A DNA stretch of 64,000 nucleotides from Pantoea sp. Cy-639 (GTDB taxonomy: Bacteria > Pseudomonadota > Gammaproteobacteria > Pseudomonadales > Pseudomonadaceae). The stretch spans positions 62,001 to 126,000 of the forward strand of contig NZ_VWXI01000009.1 of NCBI RefSeq assembly GCF_011752525.1, read 5' to 3'. Positions 1 through 9,193 of the stretch are shown piece by piece. The position numbers were made by a program, and so were the translations under genes. Position 1 is the stretch's first letter. Each line of letters starts with the position of its first letter. A model generated the notes under the pieces. The model saw nothing but the letters and a program-made list of their open reading frames with translations, was not told where the DNA came from and made no database searches.

Positions 1-1307
1 GCGTAAAGGAACAGGTCATCCTTGCTACTGGGGGAGAACACCAACAGATCACTGCATGCCATGCCGTCGAACAGTTCGACAGTGCGGACCTCAAGGTCCG
101 CGTCTCCATCCGTCCACAGTCTCGCAAGCGACCCATGATGCGAGACGCTCAGATGCCCCGCATGAATAGCCCGCTGCGCGCTGTATGCCAGGGAAGTGTG
201 GTAAACATCGAACATCGCGAGCGCGACTTCAGGCGCAGCATGACGATCGACCAGCGCCTTCAGATAGGTGGCAGGTGCATCGACACTGGCCAGCAGTTGC
301 TGGATAACCAGGGAAGACGGCGGCGATGACAGCAAGGAGGTATCGGCAATGTCGCTCAGTTGGTATTGCTGCTCGATCGCCTGGGCCCCCTCGACAACCA
401 TATCGACCAGGGACAGCGACTCGCGCTCTTCGGGTGGCGCATTCAGGCGCAGCCGCTTGAGGGTAATACGATTGGCGAAACAGGGGGCCTCCAATCGATC
501 ATCCAGATAATCCTGGGCACAGCGATTGGCGTGATGACGCAACGATTGCACATCGCCCAACACACGGCTCAATTGATCCTCGGCATCCTGCCAGTCCAGC
601 AATGCCTCTTTCAGCTGTGCACGCCGCTGCTCATCCAGCAACTTGTACCAATGGGGCAGTTGCGCGCTCAGCAAAGCCTTCATCCATTGACGATCGGGGC
701 CGCTGGCCAAAGCGATCAATGCCAGTTGGCCGTGCCAGGCTTCTTCGCATTCGGCCAGCCGTGCACGTAGTTCATCGACCGACGCCCCCTCAATCGCTGC
801 TGGTTCGAGCAATGCCTTGAGCTTGGCGCAATGCCCATCGACCAAGGACCTGACACGGTCAAGGTAGGTCTGGCGCTCGACAAGTGCAGGGGGTGCTGCC
901 TGCCAATACCGGGTGAGGTAGTCCTGGTACTGCTCGATGAGCCGGGAGCTGGTGCCTTCCACAAGCTGAACCATGACATCGCGGCGCTGCGATGGTATCG
1001 CCCGAACGGCAAACCCGTCCGGACGATAAGGCGCATGCAGCGCTTCATCGAAGGCCAGCGGCACCTGCTCGATTCGATGCTGTAGGGCTGCATCGATCAA
1101 GTCACGGGGCAACCGAGGATCGATGTTCTCGCTGTAATGAGTTCTCAGCTCGACCAGCAGGTTCTGCTCCGCCACCTGGAATAACGTCGACTGCTGGCCC
1201 AGACGTTGCTGAAACAGATCGGCCCAGACCGTTATCCGCTCGAGGGACAGGTTGGATGATGCCTGCGTGTCGTCAGCCGATGCATCGGGTGAAAGTTGAT
1301 CGCTCAT
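1..1307 (-). CDS. Large DUF6543/dermonecrotic-toxin-like protein, N-terminal part (runs off the left edge)
   Basis: An open frame begins at the ATG at 1307 (MSDQLSPDAS) and continues without a stop to the window edge, so at least 435 residues are present and the C-terminus is missing. The visible part is helical and rich in Leu, Arg and Gln, with no signal peptide. Segments such as FDVYHTSLAYSARRAIHAGH and SDLLVFSPSSKDDLFLY recall the N-terminal region of very large Pseudomonas proteins annotated as DUF6543 or dermonecrotic toxin domain. That assignment is from memory of the family style, not a search. The next gene upstream (1421-1969) is a paralogue of its first ~180 residues. It faces away from prmA. 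An effector or toxin role is inference. Confidence 0.55.
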   Translation of the reverse strand, partial: MSDQLSPDASADDTQASSNLSLERITVWADLFQQRLGQQSTLFQVAEQNLLVELRTHYSENIDPRLPRDLIDAALQHRIEQVPLAFDEALHAPYRPDGFAVRAIPSQRRDVMVQLVEGTSSRLIEQYQDYLTRYWQAAPPALVERQTYLDRVRSLVDGHCAKLKALLEPAAIEGASVDELRARLAECEEAWHGQLALIALASGPDRQWMKALLSAQLPHWYKLLDEQRRAQLKEALLDWQDAEDQLSRVLGDVQSLRHHANRCAQDYLDDRLEAPCFANRITLKRLRLNAPPEERESLSLVDMVVEGAQAIEQQYQLSDIADTSLLSSPPSSLVIQQLLASVDAPATYLKALVDRHAAPEVALAMFDVYHTSLAYSAQRAIHAGHLSVSHHGSLARLWTDGDADLEVRTVELFDGMACSDLLVFSPSSKDDLFLY

Positions 1308-1420
1308 GACAATATCTCTGGCTGGTGAAGTCATCAACGATCAGCTTTTGCGCTGTAACAACGGTGGTAGTTAGATACTTCTGCCAGTTGTAGTGCGGTT
1401 GCCCCCCGAACACCTCACTA

Positions 1421-1969
1421 TTACGCCCCGACGTCGACCGCTCCCTTCTGCGGAACGAGCGCCTGTTCACCCCAGTCATGCTGGAAGTCTGCCAGTGCCT
1501 GACCCAGGGTGTTCCCGTCATGGCTCTGCTCCAACAAAGCCTGCAACGCACTTACATGCCAGGACAGTCGCGTCTCAAGCCACGCGACATAGTTCGTCTT
1601 GCCCTCCATTTCAGGCAGACGAGTCATCCAGTGCCGTTGCAGATAGTCATCGTAGGCACTCGGCAGACGCACGCCGACGCTTTCGATCAGCAACTCCACA
1701 CGTTCATGCTGGGCTTGCGGCACCCGCTCGCGCCAAGGTTCGTCGTGCTGCGCCTGGGCACTGGCAAAGTACGCAGCGGCACGGTCCAACACGGCGACCA
1801 ACAACTCATCCCGCAGTTGCTCTGTCAACTCTGCCTCGAATATCAACATGCCGAACTCGACAGCGATCTGTTCCCTGATGACCGCCAACAGCGGCGACTG
1901 TGCAGCCAGCCGCTCGGTGAAGATCGCACTCCAGGGTTCCGGCAGTTGCTTGCTCCGCTCATCAAACAT
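1421..1969 (-). CDS. Short paralogue of the N-terminal region of the neighbouring DUF6543-like protein
   Basis: A 182-residue protein starting at the ATG at 1969, with a GAGAGGT ribosome-binding site about 8 bases upstream. It aligns by eye with the start of the adjacent large gene: FTERLAAQSPLLAV against FQQRLGQQSTLFQV, and RLPSAYDDYLQRHW against RLIEQYQDYLTRYW, at similar spacing. It stops cleanly after the region equivalent to residue ~175 of the larger protein. It could be a truncated duplicate or a genuine small partner, for example an immunity or chaperone-like protein that mimics the N-terminal domain. No catalytic motif, signal peptide or membrane segment is seen. The function is unknown. 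Confidence 0.6.
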   Translation of the reverse strand: MFDERSKQLPEPWSAIFTERLAAQSPLLAVIREQIAVEFGMLIFEAELTEQLRDELLVAVLDRAAAYFASAQAQHDEPWRERVPQAQHERVELLIESVGVRLPSAYDDYLQRHWMTRLPEMEGKTNYVAWLETRLSWHVSALQALLEQSHDGNTLGQALADFQHDWGEQALVPQKGAVDVGA

Positions 1970-2144
1970 ATCAGTTACCTCTCAGTGAATGAGGCTTTAG
2001 GCTGACAGTGTCCTAGGACGGATCTGCACTATCTATATATGACCCGAGCCCCCTCAGCTCTACAAACTCCCCGCACTCGCGTAAACTGGCGCCCTATTCG
2101 CGCAGCCCAGGGCTGCCCCTGTCGATTTACCAAAGGTACCCGCC

Positions 2145-3023
2145 ATGCCCTGGCTGCAAGTACGCCTGGCCATCAGTCCAGACCAAGCCGAAACCTACGA
2201 AGACGCCCTGCTGGAAGTGGGCGCCGTCTCGGTGACTTTCATGGACGCCGAAGACCAGCCGATCTTCGAACCCGACCTCAACACCACTCCGCTGTGGTCG
2301 CATACCCACCTGCTGGCCTTGTTCGAGGCCGATGCCGAGCCTGAGGCGGTGTTCGCCCACCTGCAGTTGCTGACCGGCACCGAGCTGCCCGAGCATCAGG
2401 CCGAAGTGATCGAGGACCAGGACTGGGAGCGCAGCTGGATGGACAACTTCCAGCCCATGCGCTTCGGCCAGCGCCTGTGGATCGTGCCGAGCTGGCACGA
2501 GGCGCCGGAAAAGGACGCGGTCAACCTGCTGCTCGACCCGGGCCTGGCCTTCGGCACCGGCACCCACCCGACCACCGCGCTGTGCCTGGAATGGCTCGAC
2601 GGCCAACAGCTGCAAGGCACCCAGGTGCTGGACTTCGGCTGCGGCTCGGGCATCCTGGCCATCGCCGCGCTGTTGCTCGGCGCCCGCGAAGCCGTGGGTA
2701 CCGACATCGACGTGCAGGCCCTCGAGGCCTCCCGCGACAATGCCCAGCGCAACGGTATCGCCGACGAGCTGTTCGCCCTGTACCTGCCCGAGCACATGCC
2801 AGCCATGCAGGCCGACGTACTGGTCGCCAACATCCTCGCCGGCCCGCTGGTGTCGCTGGCGCCGCAATTGTCCGGCCTGGTCCGCCCAGGCGGCCTGCTG
2901 GCGCTGTCGGGCATCCTCGCCGAGCAGGGCGAGGAAGTGGCTGCCGCCTATGCCGCCGACTTCGACCTGGACCCGATCGTCGTGCGCGACGGCTGGGTAC
3001 GCATCAGTGGTCGCCGTCGCTAA
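2145..3023 (+). CDS. prmA: Ribosomal protein L11 methyltransferase PrmA
   Basis: A 292-residue SAM-dependent methyltransferase that trimethylates ribosomal protein L11. The N-terminal ~120 residues form the L11-binding domain ([10 protein letters not shown]...). The catalytic domain carries the SAM-binding glycine motif [15 protein letters not shown] near residue 163 and the post-motif NILAGPL near residue 228, replacing the usual NPP-type motif as is normal in PrmA. Length and start match the family. In pseudomonads it normally follows accC; here the upstream side holds the divergent DUF6543-like pair instead. It is followed 42 bases later by the DUF3426 gene, probably co-transcribed. Confidence 0.97.
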   Translation: MPWLQVRLAISPDQAETYEDALLEVGAVSVTFMDAEDQPIFEPDLNTTPLWSHTHLLALFEADAEPEAVFAHLQLLTGTELPEHQAEVIEDQDWERSWMDNFQPMRFGQRLWIVPSWHEAPEKDAVNLLLDPGLAFGTGTHPTTALCLEWLDGQQLQGTQVLDFGCGSGILAIAALLLGAREAVGTDIDVQALEASRDNAQRNGIADELFALYLPEHMPAMQADVLVANILAGPLVSLAPQLSGLVRPGGLLALSGILAEQGEEVAAAYAADFDLDPIVVRDGWVRISGRRR

Positions 3024-3065
3024 GCGCGCCTAGACTCAACACCTGCCCAGCCTCCGGATCGCCGC

Positions 3066-4358
3066 ATGACCGACAGTTTCGTCACCCAGTGTCCGCATTG
3101 CCAGACCAGCTTTCGCGTCACTCATCAGCAGTTGAACGTGGCGCGCGGCGTGGTGCGCTGCGGCAATTGCCTGCAGGTGTTCAACGCAGCGAAGCAGTTG
3201 CTGGAGCAGAACCGCGCCGCCGGTCAGCCCATCGAGCCGGGTCCGGCACCTGCCACCTCCGTGGCGGAACCGGCCAGCGCGCCCCAGACACCTGCGCCGC
3301 CCCCCGCCGAGCGGGCGCCGATGACCGAGCAGGACTGGGCCGTCACCGCTGAGCAACTGGATGCCCTGGACCTCGACCAGGAACTGGCCCGTCTCGAGCG
3401 TCGCAGCCCGGGCGATCGGCGCAGCGCGCCTGCCAAAGGCGTGCTGCAGGCCCGCCGCGACGAGCAGGGCAATGACGAGCCTGCCGTCGAAGCCTTCGGC
3501 ACCGCTACTGACGAACGTCCCGAGCCGGCCCTGGAGCGAGAGCAGGCGCCTGTTCTGGTCGAGCAAGAGCCGCTTGACCTGGAACCCGATGCCAACGCAC
3601 GTACCGAGCCGACCCTCGGCACCACGGCCCTGGACCTGGACGAAGAGCCCGCCCTTCATTCGCCTCCCTTCGCAGCCGAACGCGGCGAACCGACCCGCCA
3701 CTCGTCACCTGCGCACGAGCCTCTGCCGGAGCCAGGCCTGTCGGCCCGCGACGAAGACGAGCCCGATACACGCCTGGAACCGAGCCTGGCGATCAAACCC
3801 GAACGCCCGCGCAAGGAGCCCTTGGTCGACGTGGTCGACGACCCGCTGCAACTGGGCTGGGAAAAACCCGCGCCGAATTGGGGCAGACGCCTGCTGTGGG
3901 GCTTCCTCACCTTGCTCGCCGCCGGCCTGCTGGCGTTCCAGTACGTCTGGTACCACTTCGACGAAATGGCGCGCCAGGACCAGTACCGCCCCTGGTTCCA
4001 GCAGCTATGCTCGACGCTGGGCTGCGAGGTGCCCACGCGCGTGGACATTTCGCGGGTCAAGAGCAGCAACCTGGTGGTACGCAGCCACCCGGACTTCAAG
4101 GGTGCGCTGATCGTCGACGCGATCATCTACAACCGCGCGCCCTTCGCCCAGCCCTTCCCCCTGCTCGAGCTACGCTTTGCCGATCTCAACGGCCAACTGA
4201 TCGCCAGCCGCCGATTCAAGCCCAGCGAGTACCTGTCGGGCGAACTGGCCGGACGCGGCGAGATGCCCAGCCAGACACCGATCCATATCGCCCTGGACAT
4301 CCTTGACCCGGGCCCCAAGGCAGTGAACTACAGCCTGAGCTTCCGCTCCCCGGAGTAA
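3066..4358 (+). CDS. Zinc-ribbon and DUF3426 domain membrane protein
   Basis: A 430-residue protein. The N-terminus (residues ~8-40) is an MJ0042-type zinc ribbon with two Cys pairs, CPHC and CGNC. Residues ~55-270 are a long, low-complexity linker rich in Pro, Glu and Asp. One transmembrane helix follows (LLWGFLTLLAAGLLAFQYVW, about residue 280), then a C-terminal DUF3426 domain of ~130 residues (SSNLVVRSHPDFKGALIVDA onwards), predicted outside the cytoplasm. This architecture is widespread between prmA and dusB in gammaproteobacteria, but its biochemical role is not established. The zinc ribbon would face the cytoplasm. Confidence 0.9.
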   Translation: MTDSFVTQCPHCQTSFRVTHQQLNVARGVVRCGNCLQVFNAAKQLLEQNRAAGQPIEPGPAPATSVAEPASAPQTPAPPPAERAPMTEQDWAVTAEQLDALDLDQELARLERRSPGDRRSAPAKGVLQARRDEQGNDEPAVEAFGTATDERPEPALEREQAPVLVEQEPLDLEPDANARTEPTLGTTALDLDEEPALHSPPFAAERGEPTRHSSPAHEPLPEPGLSARDEDEPDTRLEPSLAIKPERPRKEPLVDVVDDPLQLGWEKPAPNWGRRLLWGFLTLLAAGLLAFQYVWYHFDEMARQDQYRPWFQQLCSTLGCEVPTRVDISRVKSSNLVVRSHPDFKGALIVDAIIYNRAPFAQPFPLLELRFADLNGQLIASRRFKPSEYLSGELAGRGEMPSQTPIHIALDILDPGPKAVNYSLSFRSPE

Positions 4359-4400
4359 GCGACAGGCGGCACGCTGCGCCCCATGCCTGCAAGCCCGCCC

Positions 4401-4427
4401 GCAGGCCTCTCGCTGCTTGAGGCCTGC
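4401..4427. repeat. Hairpin after the DUF3426 gene
   Basis: A perfect 8-bp inverted repeat, GCAGGCCT (4401-4408) and AGGCCTGC (4420-4427), around an 11-base loop, 42 bases past the DUF3426 stop. There is no T-tract, so it is a weak terminator or mRNA 3'-end stabiliser rather than a classic intrinsic terminator. Confidence 0.45.
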
Positions 4428-4506
4428 CGCTCGACGCGGGGTGTCATAACGCCGCAACTGTTCAGATTTTATCCAGATTCATCTTTATCCAGTCATCGAG
4501 AGCGGG

Positions 4507-4512
4507 TATCAT
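4507..4512 (+). promoter_or_regulatory. Possible -10 element for dusB-fis
   Basis: TATCAT lies 52 bases before the dusB start in a locally AT-rich stretch. That stretch also holds two direct copies of TTATCCAG (4469-4476 and 4485-4492). No good -35 box is visible at 17 bases. The stretch is a reasonable place for the growth-phase-controlled dusB-fis promoter, but the exact element is uncertain. Confidence 0.3.
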
Positions 4513-4563
4513 GCCAACCCTTTTTCGGACTCCCATGATTCGGCCCCACAACAGGGAACACCT

Positions 4564-5577
4564 ATGTCGGCGGTACGCATCGGCCCTTACACACTGCAGA
4601 ACAACCTGATCCTGGCCCCGATGGCCGGCGTCACGGACCAGCCTTTCCGTACCCTGTGCAAACGCCTCGGCGCCGGCATGGTGGTCTCGGAAATGGTCTC
4701 CAGCGACATGCGCCTGTGGAACAGCCGCAAGTCGAGCCTGCGCCGCATCCACGAGGATGATCCCGAGCCACGCTCGGTGCAGATCGCCGGCGGCGACGCG
4801 CAGATGATGGCCGAAGCCGCGCGTGCCAACGTCGAGGCCGGTGCGCAGATCATCGACATCAACATGGGTTGTCCGGCAAAAAAAGTCTGCAACAAGGCGG
4901 CCGGCTCTGCTTTATTGAGAGATGAAGCCTTGGTCAACGAGATCCTCCACGCCGTGGTCGGTGCGGTGCAGGTCCCGGTGACGCTCAAGATCCGCACCGG
5001 CTGGGACCGGGCGAACAAGAATGGCCTGAACGTGGCGAAAATCGCCGAGCAGGCCGGTATCCAGGCGCTTGCGGTCCATGGCCGCACACGTGCCGACCTG
5101 TACACCGGTGAAGCCGAGTACGACACCATTGCCGCGATCAAGCAGGCAGTGTCGATCCCGGTGTTCGCCAACGGCGATATCACCTCGCCGGAAAAGGCCC
5201 GGGCGGTGCTGGACGCCACCGGGGTCGACGGCTTGCTGATTGGCCGCGCCGCCCAGGGGCGGCCGTGGATTTTCCGCGAGATCGAGCATTACCTGCGTAC
5301 GGGAGAGCATCTGCCCGCCCCGGCGCTGGATGAAGTGGAACGCATTCTGCTGGAACACCTGGCCGCGTTGCATGCCTTCTACGGCGATGTGATGGGTGTG
5401 CGGATCGCCCGCAAGCACGTTGGCTGGTACCTGGCAACCCGACCTGGCGGCAAGGAGTTCCGCAGCCAGTTCAACGCTTTGCAAGACACACAAGCGCAGT
5501 GCGCCAACGTTCGGGCATTTTTCGCCGAGCGTAGAGAGAGCCTTGGTACAGAGGACGAACAAGGGGTGGCCGCATGA
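4564..5577 (+). CDS. dusB: tRNA-dihydrouridine synthase DusB
   Basis: A 337-residue FMN-dependent TIM-barrel enzyme that reduces uridines in the tRNA D-loop. Visible family marks are [13 protein letters not shown] near the N-terminus, the active-site segment [12 protein letters not shown] (catalytic Cys in KKVC, about residue 107), KIRTGW, the HGRTR motif and the FMN-phosphate segment [11 protein letters not shown]. The C-terminal helical domain ends the protein at the usual length. Its last four bases overlap the fis start (ATGA), so the two are translationally coupled, as in enterobacteria, where the upstream dusB serves as the leader gene of fis. Confidence 0.97.
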   Translation: MSAVRIGPYTLQNNLILAPMAGVTDQPFRTLCKRLGAGMVVSEMVSSDMRLWNSRKSSLRRIHEDDPEPRSVQIAGGDAQMMAEAARANVEAGAQIIDINMGCPAKKVCNKAAGSALLRDEALVNEILHAVVGAVQVPVTLKIRTGWDRANKNGLNVAKIAEQAGIQALAVHGRTRADLYTGEAEYDTIAAIKQAVSIPVFANGDITSPEKARAVLDATGVDGLLIGRAAQGRPWIFREIEHYLRTGEHLPAPALDEVERILLEHLAALHAFYGDVMGVRIARKHVGWYLATRPGGKEFRSQFNALQDTQAQCANVRAFFAERRESLGTEDEQGVAA

Positions 5578-5894
5578 CGATGATGACCGAGACATTAGTG
5601 AGTGGAACAACGCCCGTGAGCGACAACGCCAACCTCAAGCAGCACCTGAACACGCCGAGCGAAGAGGGTCAGACCCTGCGCGACAGCGTCGAGAAGGCAC
5701 TGCACAACTACTTCGCCCACCTGGAAGGCGCAACCGTCACGGACGTATACAACCTGGTGCTCTCGGAAGTCGAAGCGCCACTGCTCGAAAGCGTGATGAA
5801 CTACGTCAAGGGCAACCAGACCAAGGCCAGCGAGATGCTCGGACTCAATCGAGGCACGCTGCGCAAGAAGCTCAAGCAGTACGATCTGTTGTAA
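5574..5894 (+). CDS. fis: Nucleoid-associated DNA-binding protein Fis
   Basis: A 106-residue Fis homologue. The C-terminal helix-turn-helix ([21 protein letters not shown], about residues 80-100) is nearly identical to known Fis proteins. The N-terminal ~25 residues are a variable extension typical of pseudomonads. Fis bends DNA and acts on rRNA promoters, recombination and growth-phase regulation. The annotated ATG overlaps the dusB stop by four bases. Internal ATGs follow at once (MTMMTE), so the exact initiator is uncertain by a few codons. A strong intrinsic terminator follows. Confidence 0.97.
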   Translation: MTMMTETLVSGTTPVSDNANLKQHLNTPSEEGQTLRDSVEKALHNYFAHLEGATVTDVYNLVLSEVEAPLLESVMNYVKGNQTKASEMLGLNRGTLRKKLKQYDLL

Positions 5895-5912
5895 GGCCAG
5901 AACCCCATACAG

Positions 5913-5945
5913 AAAAGGCGCTCATGCAAAATGGCGCCTTTTTTT
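5913..5945 (+). terminator. Intrinsic terminator after fis
   Basis: The stem AAGGCGC (5915-5921) pairs with GCGCCTT (5934-5940) and is followed by a run of seven T. It closes the dusB-fis transcript just before purH. Confidence 0.9.
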
Positions 5946-5971
5946 GACTTCACCGCGTTATGGAATCCGAA

Positions 5972-7579
5972 ATGACCGACCAGACTACCCGCCTGCCGAT
6001 CCGCCGCGCCCTGATCAGCGTCTCCGACAAGACCGGTATCCTCGAATTCGCCCGTGAGCTGCAACAGCTCGGTGTCGAGATCCTGTCCACCGGCGGCACC
6101 TACAAGCTGCTCAAGGACAACGGCGTCAACGCGGTGGAAGTGGCCGACTACACCGGCTTCGCTGAAATGATGGACGGCCGGGTCAAGACCCTGCATCCGA
6201 AGATCCATGGCGGTATTCTCGGCCGTCGCGGCACCGACGACGCCATCATGAACGAGCACGGCATCAAGCCGATCGACCTGGTCGCGGTCAACCTGTATCC
6301 CTTCGAAGCGACCATCAGCAAGCCAGGCTGCGACCTGCCGACCGCCATCGAGAACATCGACATCGGCGGCCCGACCATGGTCCGTTCCGCGGCGAAGAAC
6401 CACAAGGACGTCGCCATCGTGGTCAACGCCAGCGACTACGCCGGCATCGTCGACAGCCTCAAGGCTGGCGGCCTGACCTACGCCCAGCGTTTCGACCTGA
6501 TGCTCAAGGCCTTCGAGCACACCGCCGCCTACGACGGCATGATCGCCAACTACATGGGCACCATCGACCAGGCCAAGGACACCCTGTCCACCGAAGCGCG
6601 CAGCGAGTTCCCGCGCACCTTCAACAGCCAGTTCGTCAAGGCCCAGGAAATGCGCTACGGCGAGAACCCGCACCAGAGCGCGGCGTTCTATGTCGAGGCG
6701 AAGAAAGGCGAAGCCAGCATTTCCACCGCCCTCCAGCTGCAGGGCAAGGAACTGTCGTTCAACAACGTGGCCGACACCGACGCCGCGCTGGAATGCGTGA
6801 AGAGCTTCGTCAAGCCGGCCTGCGTCATCGTCAAGCACGCCAACCCATGCGGCGTGGCCGTGGTTCCCGAAAACGAGGGCGGCATCCGCAAGGCCTACGA
6901 CCTGGCCTATGCCACCGACACCGAGTCGGCGTTCGGCGGCATCATCGCCTTCAACCGCGAGCTGGACGGTGAAACCGCCAAGGCCATCGTCGAGCGTCAG
7001 TTCGTCGAAGTGATCATCGCCCCGAAAATCTCCCAGGCCGCCCGTGACGTCGTGGCTGCCAAACAGAACGTACGCCTGCTCGAGTGCGGCGAGTGGCCCG
7101 CCGAGCGCGCCGCCGGCTGGGACTTCAAGCGCGTCAACGGCGGCCTGCTGGTGCAGAGCCGCGACATCGGCATGATCAGCGCCGACGACCTGAAGATCGT
7201 CACCAAGCGCGCACCGACCGAGCAGGAGATCCACGACCTGGTGTTCGCCTGGAAAGTGGCCAAGTTCGTCAAGTCCAACGCCATCGTCTATGCCAAGAAC
7301 CGCCAGACCATCGGCGTCGGCGCCGGCCAGATGAGCCGCGTCAACTCCGCGCGCATCGCCGCGATCAAGGCCGAGCACGCCGGCTTGCAGGTACAGGGCG
7401 CGGTCATGGCCTCGGACGCGTTCTTCCCGTTCCGCGACGGTATCGACAACGCCGCCAAAGTGGGTATCAGCGCCGTGATCCAGCCAGGTGGCTCGATGCG
7501 TGATGCCGAAGTCATCGCCGCTGCCGACGAAGCCGGCATCGCGATGGTGTTCACCGGTATGCGCCACTTCCGCCACTAA
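5972..7579 (+). CDS. purH: Bifunctional AICAR transformylase/IMP cyclohydrolase PurH
   Basis: A 535-residue enzyme carrying out the last two steps of IMP synthesis. Residues 1-~150 form the methylglyoxal-synthase-like IMP cyclohydrolase domain ([31 protein letters not shown]). The rest is the AICARFT domain with [15 protein letters not shown] and [11 protein letters not shown] chose the ATG at 5972 ([12 protein letters not shown]) because the protein is then the usual length and begins as in other pseudomonads. An in-frame ATG at 5960 would add four residues. Neither has a strong ribosome-binding site. purD follows after a REP doublet. Confidence 0.97.
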   Translation: MTDQTTRLPIRRALISVSDKTGILEFARELQQLGVEILSTGGTYKLLKDNGVNAVEVADYTGFAEMMDGRVKTLHPKIHGGILGRRGTDDAIMNEHGIKPIDLVAVNLYPFEATISKPGCDLPTAIENIDIGGPTMVRSAAKNHKDVAIVVNASDYAGIVDSLKAGGLTYAQRFDLMLKAFEHTAAYDGMIANYMGTIDQAKDTLSTEARSEFPRTFNSQFVKAQEMRYGENPHQSAAFYVEAKKGEASISTALQLQGKELSFNNVADTDAALECVKSFVKPACVIVKHANPCGVAVVPENEGGIRKAYDLAYATDTESAFGGIIAFNRELDGETAKAIVERQFVEVIIAPKISQAARDVVAAKQNVRLLECGEWPAERAAGWDFKRVNGGLLVQSRDIGMISADDLKIVTKRAPTEQEIHDLVFAWKVAKFVKSNAIVYAKNRQTIGVGAGQMSRVNSARIAAIKAEHAGLQVQGAVMASDAFFPFRDGIDNAAKVGISAVIQPGGSMRDAEVIAAADEAGIAMVFTGMRHFRH

Positions 7580-7603
7580 TCAGATGTTGGGCCGATCCCG
7601 GCC

Positions 7604-7724
7604 CCTGCAGGAGCGGCCTTGTGTCGCGAACGGGCCGCCAAGCGGCCCCGGCAATATCTGTTGCGAAGCTGAACACCTGGGGTGCTGCGCGCCCCTTTCG
7701 CGACACAAGGCCGCTCGTGCAGGG
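7604..7724. repeat. REP doublet (family A) between purH and purD
   Basis: Two inverted copies of a REP element flank an 80-base centre: CTGCAGGAGCGGCCTTGTG near 7605 on the plus strand, and its complement ending at CCGCTCGTGCAGGG (7711-7724). The same layout recurs at 28663-28774 and, inside a gene, at 46419-46538. It fills most of the purH-purD gap and could form one long stem-loop in RNA. Confidence 0.85.
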
Positions 7725-7761
7725 AACGCGGATCGCCGTCATACAGAATCGAGGTTTTGAC

Positions 7762-9057
7762 ATGAAAGTTTTGATCATCGGCAGCGGCGGCCGTGAGCAC
7801 GCCCTGGCCTGGAAAGTCGCCCAGGACCCACGCGTCGAGAAAGTCTTCGTCGCCCCCGGCAACGCCGGCACTGCCACTGAAGCCAAGTGCGAAAACGTCG
7901 CCATCGACGTCTGCGCCCTGGAGCAACTGGCCGACTTCGCCGAGCAGAATGTCGACCTGACCATCGTCGGCCCGGAAGCGCCGCTGGTGATCGGCGTCGT
8001 CGACCTGTTCCGCAGCCGTGGCCTGGACTGCTTCGGCCCGACCAAGGGCGCCGCCCAGCTGGAAGGCTCCAAGGCTTTCACCAAGGACTTCCTGGCCCGT
8101 CACAAGATCCCGACCGCCGACTACCAGAACTTCACCGAGATCGAGCCGGCCCTGGCCTATCTGCGCGAGAAAGGCGCACCGATCGTGATCAAGGCCGACG
8201 GCCTGGCCGCGGGCAAGGGCGTGATCGTCGCCATGACCCTGCAGGAAGCCGAGGACGCCGTACGCGATATGCTCGCCGGCAACGCCTTCGGTGAAGCCGG
8301 TTCGCGCGTGGTGATCGAAGAGTTCCTCGACGGCGAGGAAGCCAGCTTCATCGTCATGGTCGACGGCCACAACGTGCTGCCGATGGCCACCAGCCAGGAC
8401 CACAAGCGTGTCGGCAACCAGGACACTGGCCCGAACACCGGCGGCATGGGTGCCTACTCGCCAGCCCCGGTGGTCACCGCCGAGGTGCACCAGCGCGTGA
8501 TGGACCAGGTGATCTGGCCAACCGTGCGCGGCATGGCCGAGGAAGGCAACGTCTACACCGGCTTCCTCTACGCAGGCCTGATGATCGACAAGGCGGGCAA
8601 CCCCAAGGTCATCGAGTTCAACTGCCGCTTCGGCGACCCGGAAACCCAGCCCGTCATGCTGCGCCTGGAATCGAGCCTGGTGCTGCTGGTCGAAGCCGCC
8701 TTCGCCAAAGCCCTGGACAAGGTCGAGGCACAGTGGGATCCGCGTCCGAGCCTGGGCGTCGTGCTGGCCGCCGGCGGCTACCCGGGCGACTACGCCAAGG
8801 GCGCTGCGATCAGCGGCCTGGACGCTGCCGCCAAGCTCGAAGGCAAGGTGTTCCACGCCGGCACCACGCTGAAGGACGGCCAGGTGGTCACCGCCGGCGG
8901 CCGTGTGCTGTGCGCCACCGCCATGGGCGACACCGTCGCGTCCGCCCAGCAGCAGGCCTATCGCCTGGCCGAGCAGGTCAAGTGGGATGCCAGCTTCTAC
9001 CGTACCGACATCGGCTACCGGGCCATCGCCCGCGAGCGCGGTGAACACCAGCATTGA
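7762..9057 (+). CDS. purD: Phosphoribosylamine-glycine ligase PurD
   Basis: A 431-residue GAR synthetase that joins glycine to phosphoribosylamine using ATP. The start at 7762 gives the invariant N-terminus MKVLIIGSGGREHALAWK and has a GAGG ribosome-binding site. An in-frame reading further upstream merely translates the REP doublet. The ATP-grasp region shows IVIKADGLAAGKGV, the substrate segment NTGGMGAYSPAP, and FNCRFGDPETQP. It is separated from purH by the REP doublet but probably belongs to the same transcript. The retS gene follows in the same direction. Confidence 0.97.
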   Translation: MKVLIIGSGGREHALAWKVAQDPRVEKVFVAPGNAGTATEAKCENVAIDVCALEQLADFAEQNVDLTIVGPEAPLVIGVVDLFRSRGLDCFGPTKGAAQLEGSKAFTKDFLARHKIPTADYQNFTEIEPALAYLREKGAPIVIKADGLAAGKGVIVAMTLQEAEDAVRDMLAGNAFGEAGSRVVIEEFLDGEEASFIVMVDGHNVLPMATSQDHKRVGNQDTGPNTGGMGAYSPAPVVTAEVHQRVMDQVIWPTVRGMAEEGNVYTGFLYAGLMIDKAGNPKVIEFNCRFGDPETQPVMLRLESSLVLLVEAAFAKALDKVEAQWDPRPSLGVVLAAGGYPGDYAKGAAISGLDAAAKLEGKVFHAGTTLKDGQVVTAGGRVLCATAMGDTVASAQQQAYRLAEQVKWDASFYRTDIGYRAIARERGEHQH

Positions 9058-9070
9058 TAGTGCACCGAAT

Positions 9071-9096
9071 GGCCGCGGCGCTTCGCGCGCGCGGCC
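9071..9096. repeat. GC-rich hairpin between purD and retS
   Basis: GGCCGCG (9071-9077) and CGCGGCC (9090-9096) form a 7-bp stem just after purD. There is no T-run, so termination would be weak. Confidence 0.4.
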
Positions 9097-9193
9097 TTCG
9101 GCTCGTCGCCAAGGTCCTCCTGAGGCCTTGCCTTCGCCTTGGCGTGCCGCGCATAGTTGTTACCCGGCACATTAGCTAAGAAAGGATTTCGTC

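Noticed and set aside
2010..2019. GTCCTAGGAC palindrome between the DUF6543-like pair and prmA
   Set aside because: A 10-bp palindrome alone is not enough to call an operator; no second copy was noticed and no regulator is nearby.
7621..7761. An in-frame N-terminal extension of purD
   Set aside because: It only translates the REP doublet; the conserved N-terminus and ribosome-binding site are at 7762.
5801..9054. Long minus-strand frames across purH (591 codons) and purD (492 codons)
   Set aside because: Both are antisense shadows of highly conserved purine genes; the translations are low-complexity Val/Asp/Gly/His stretches without motifs.
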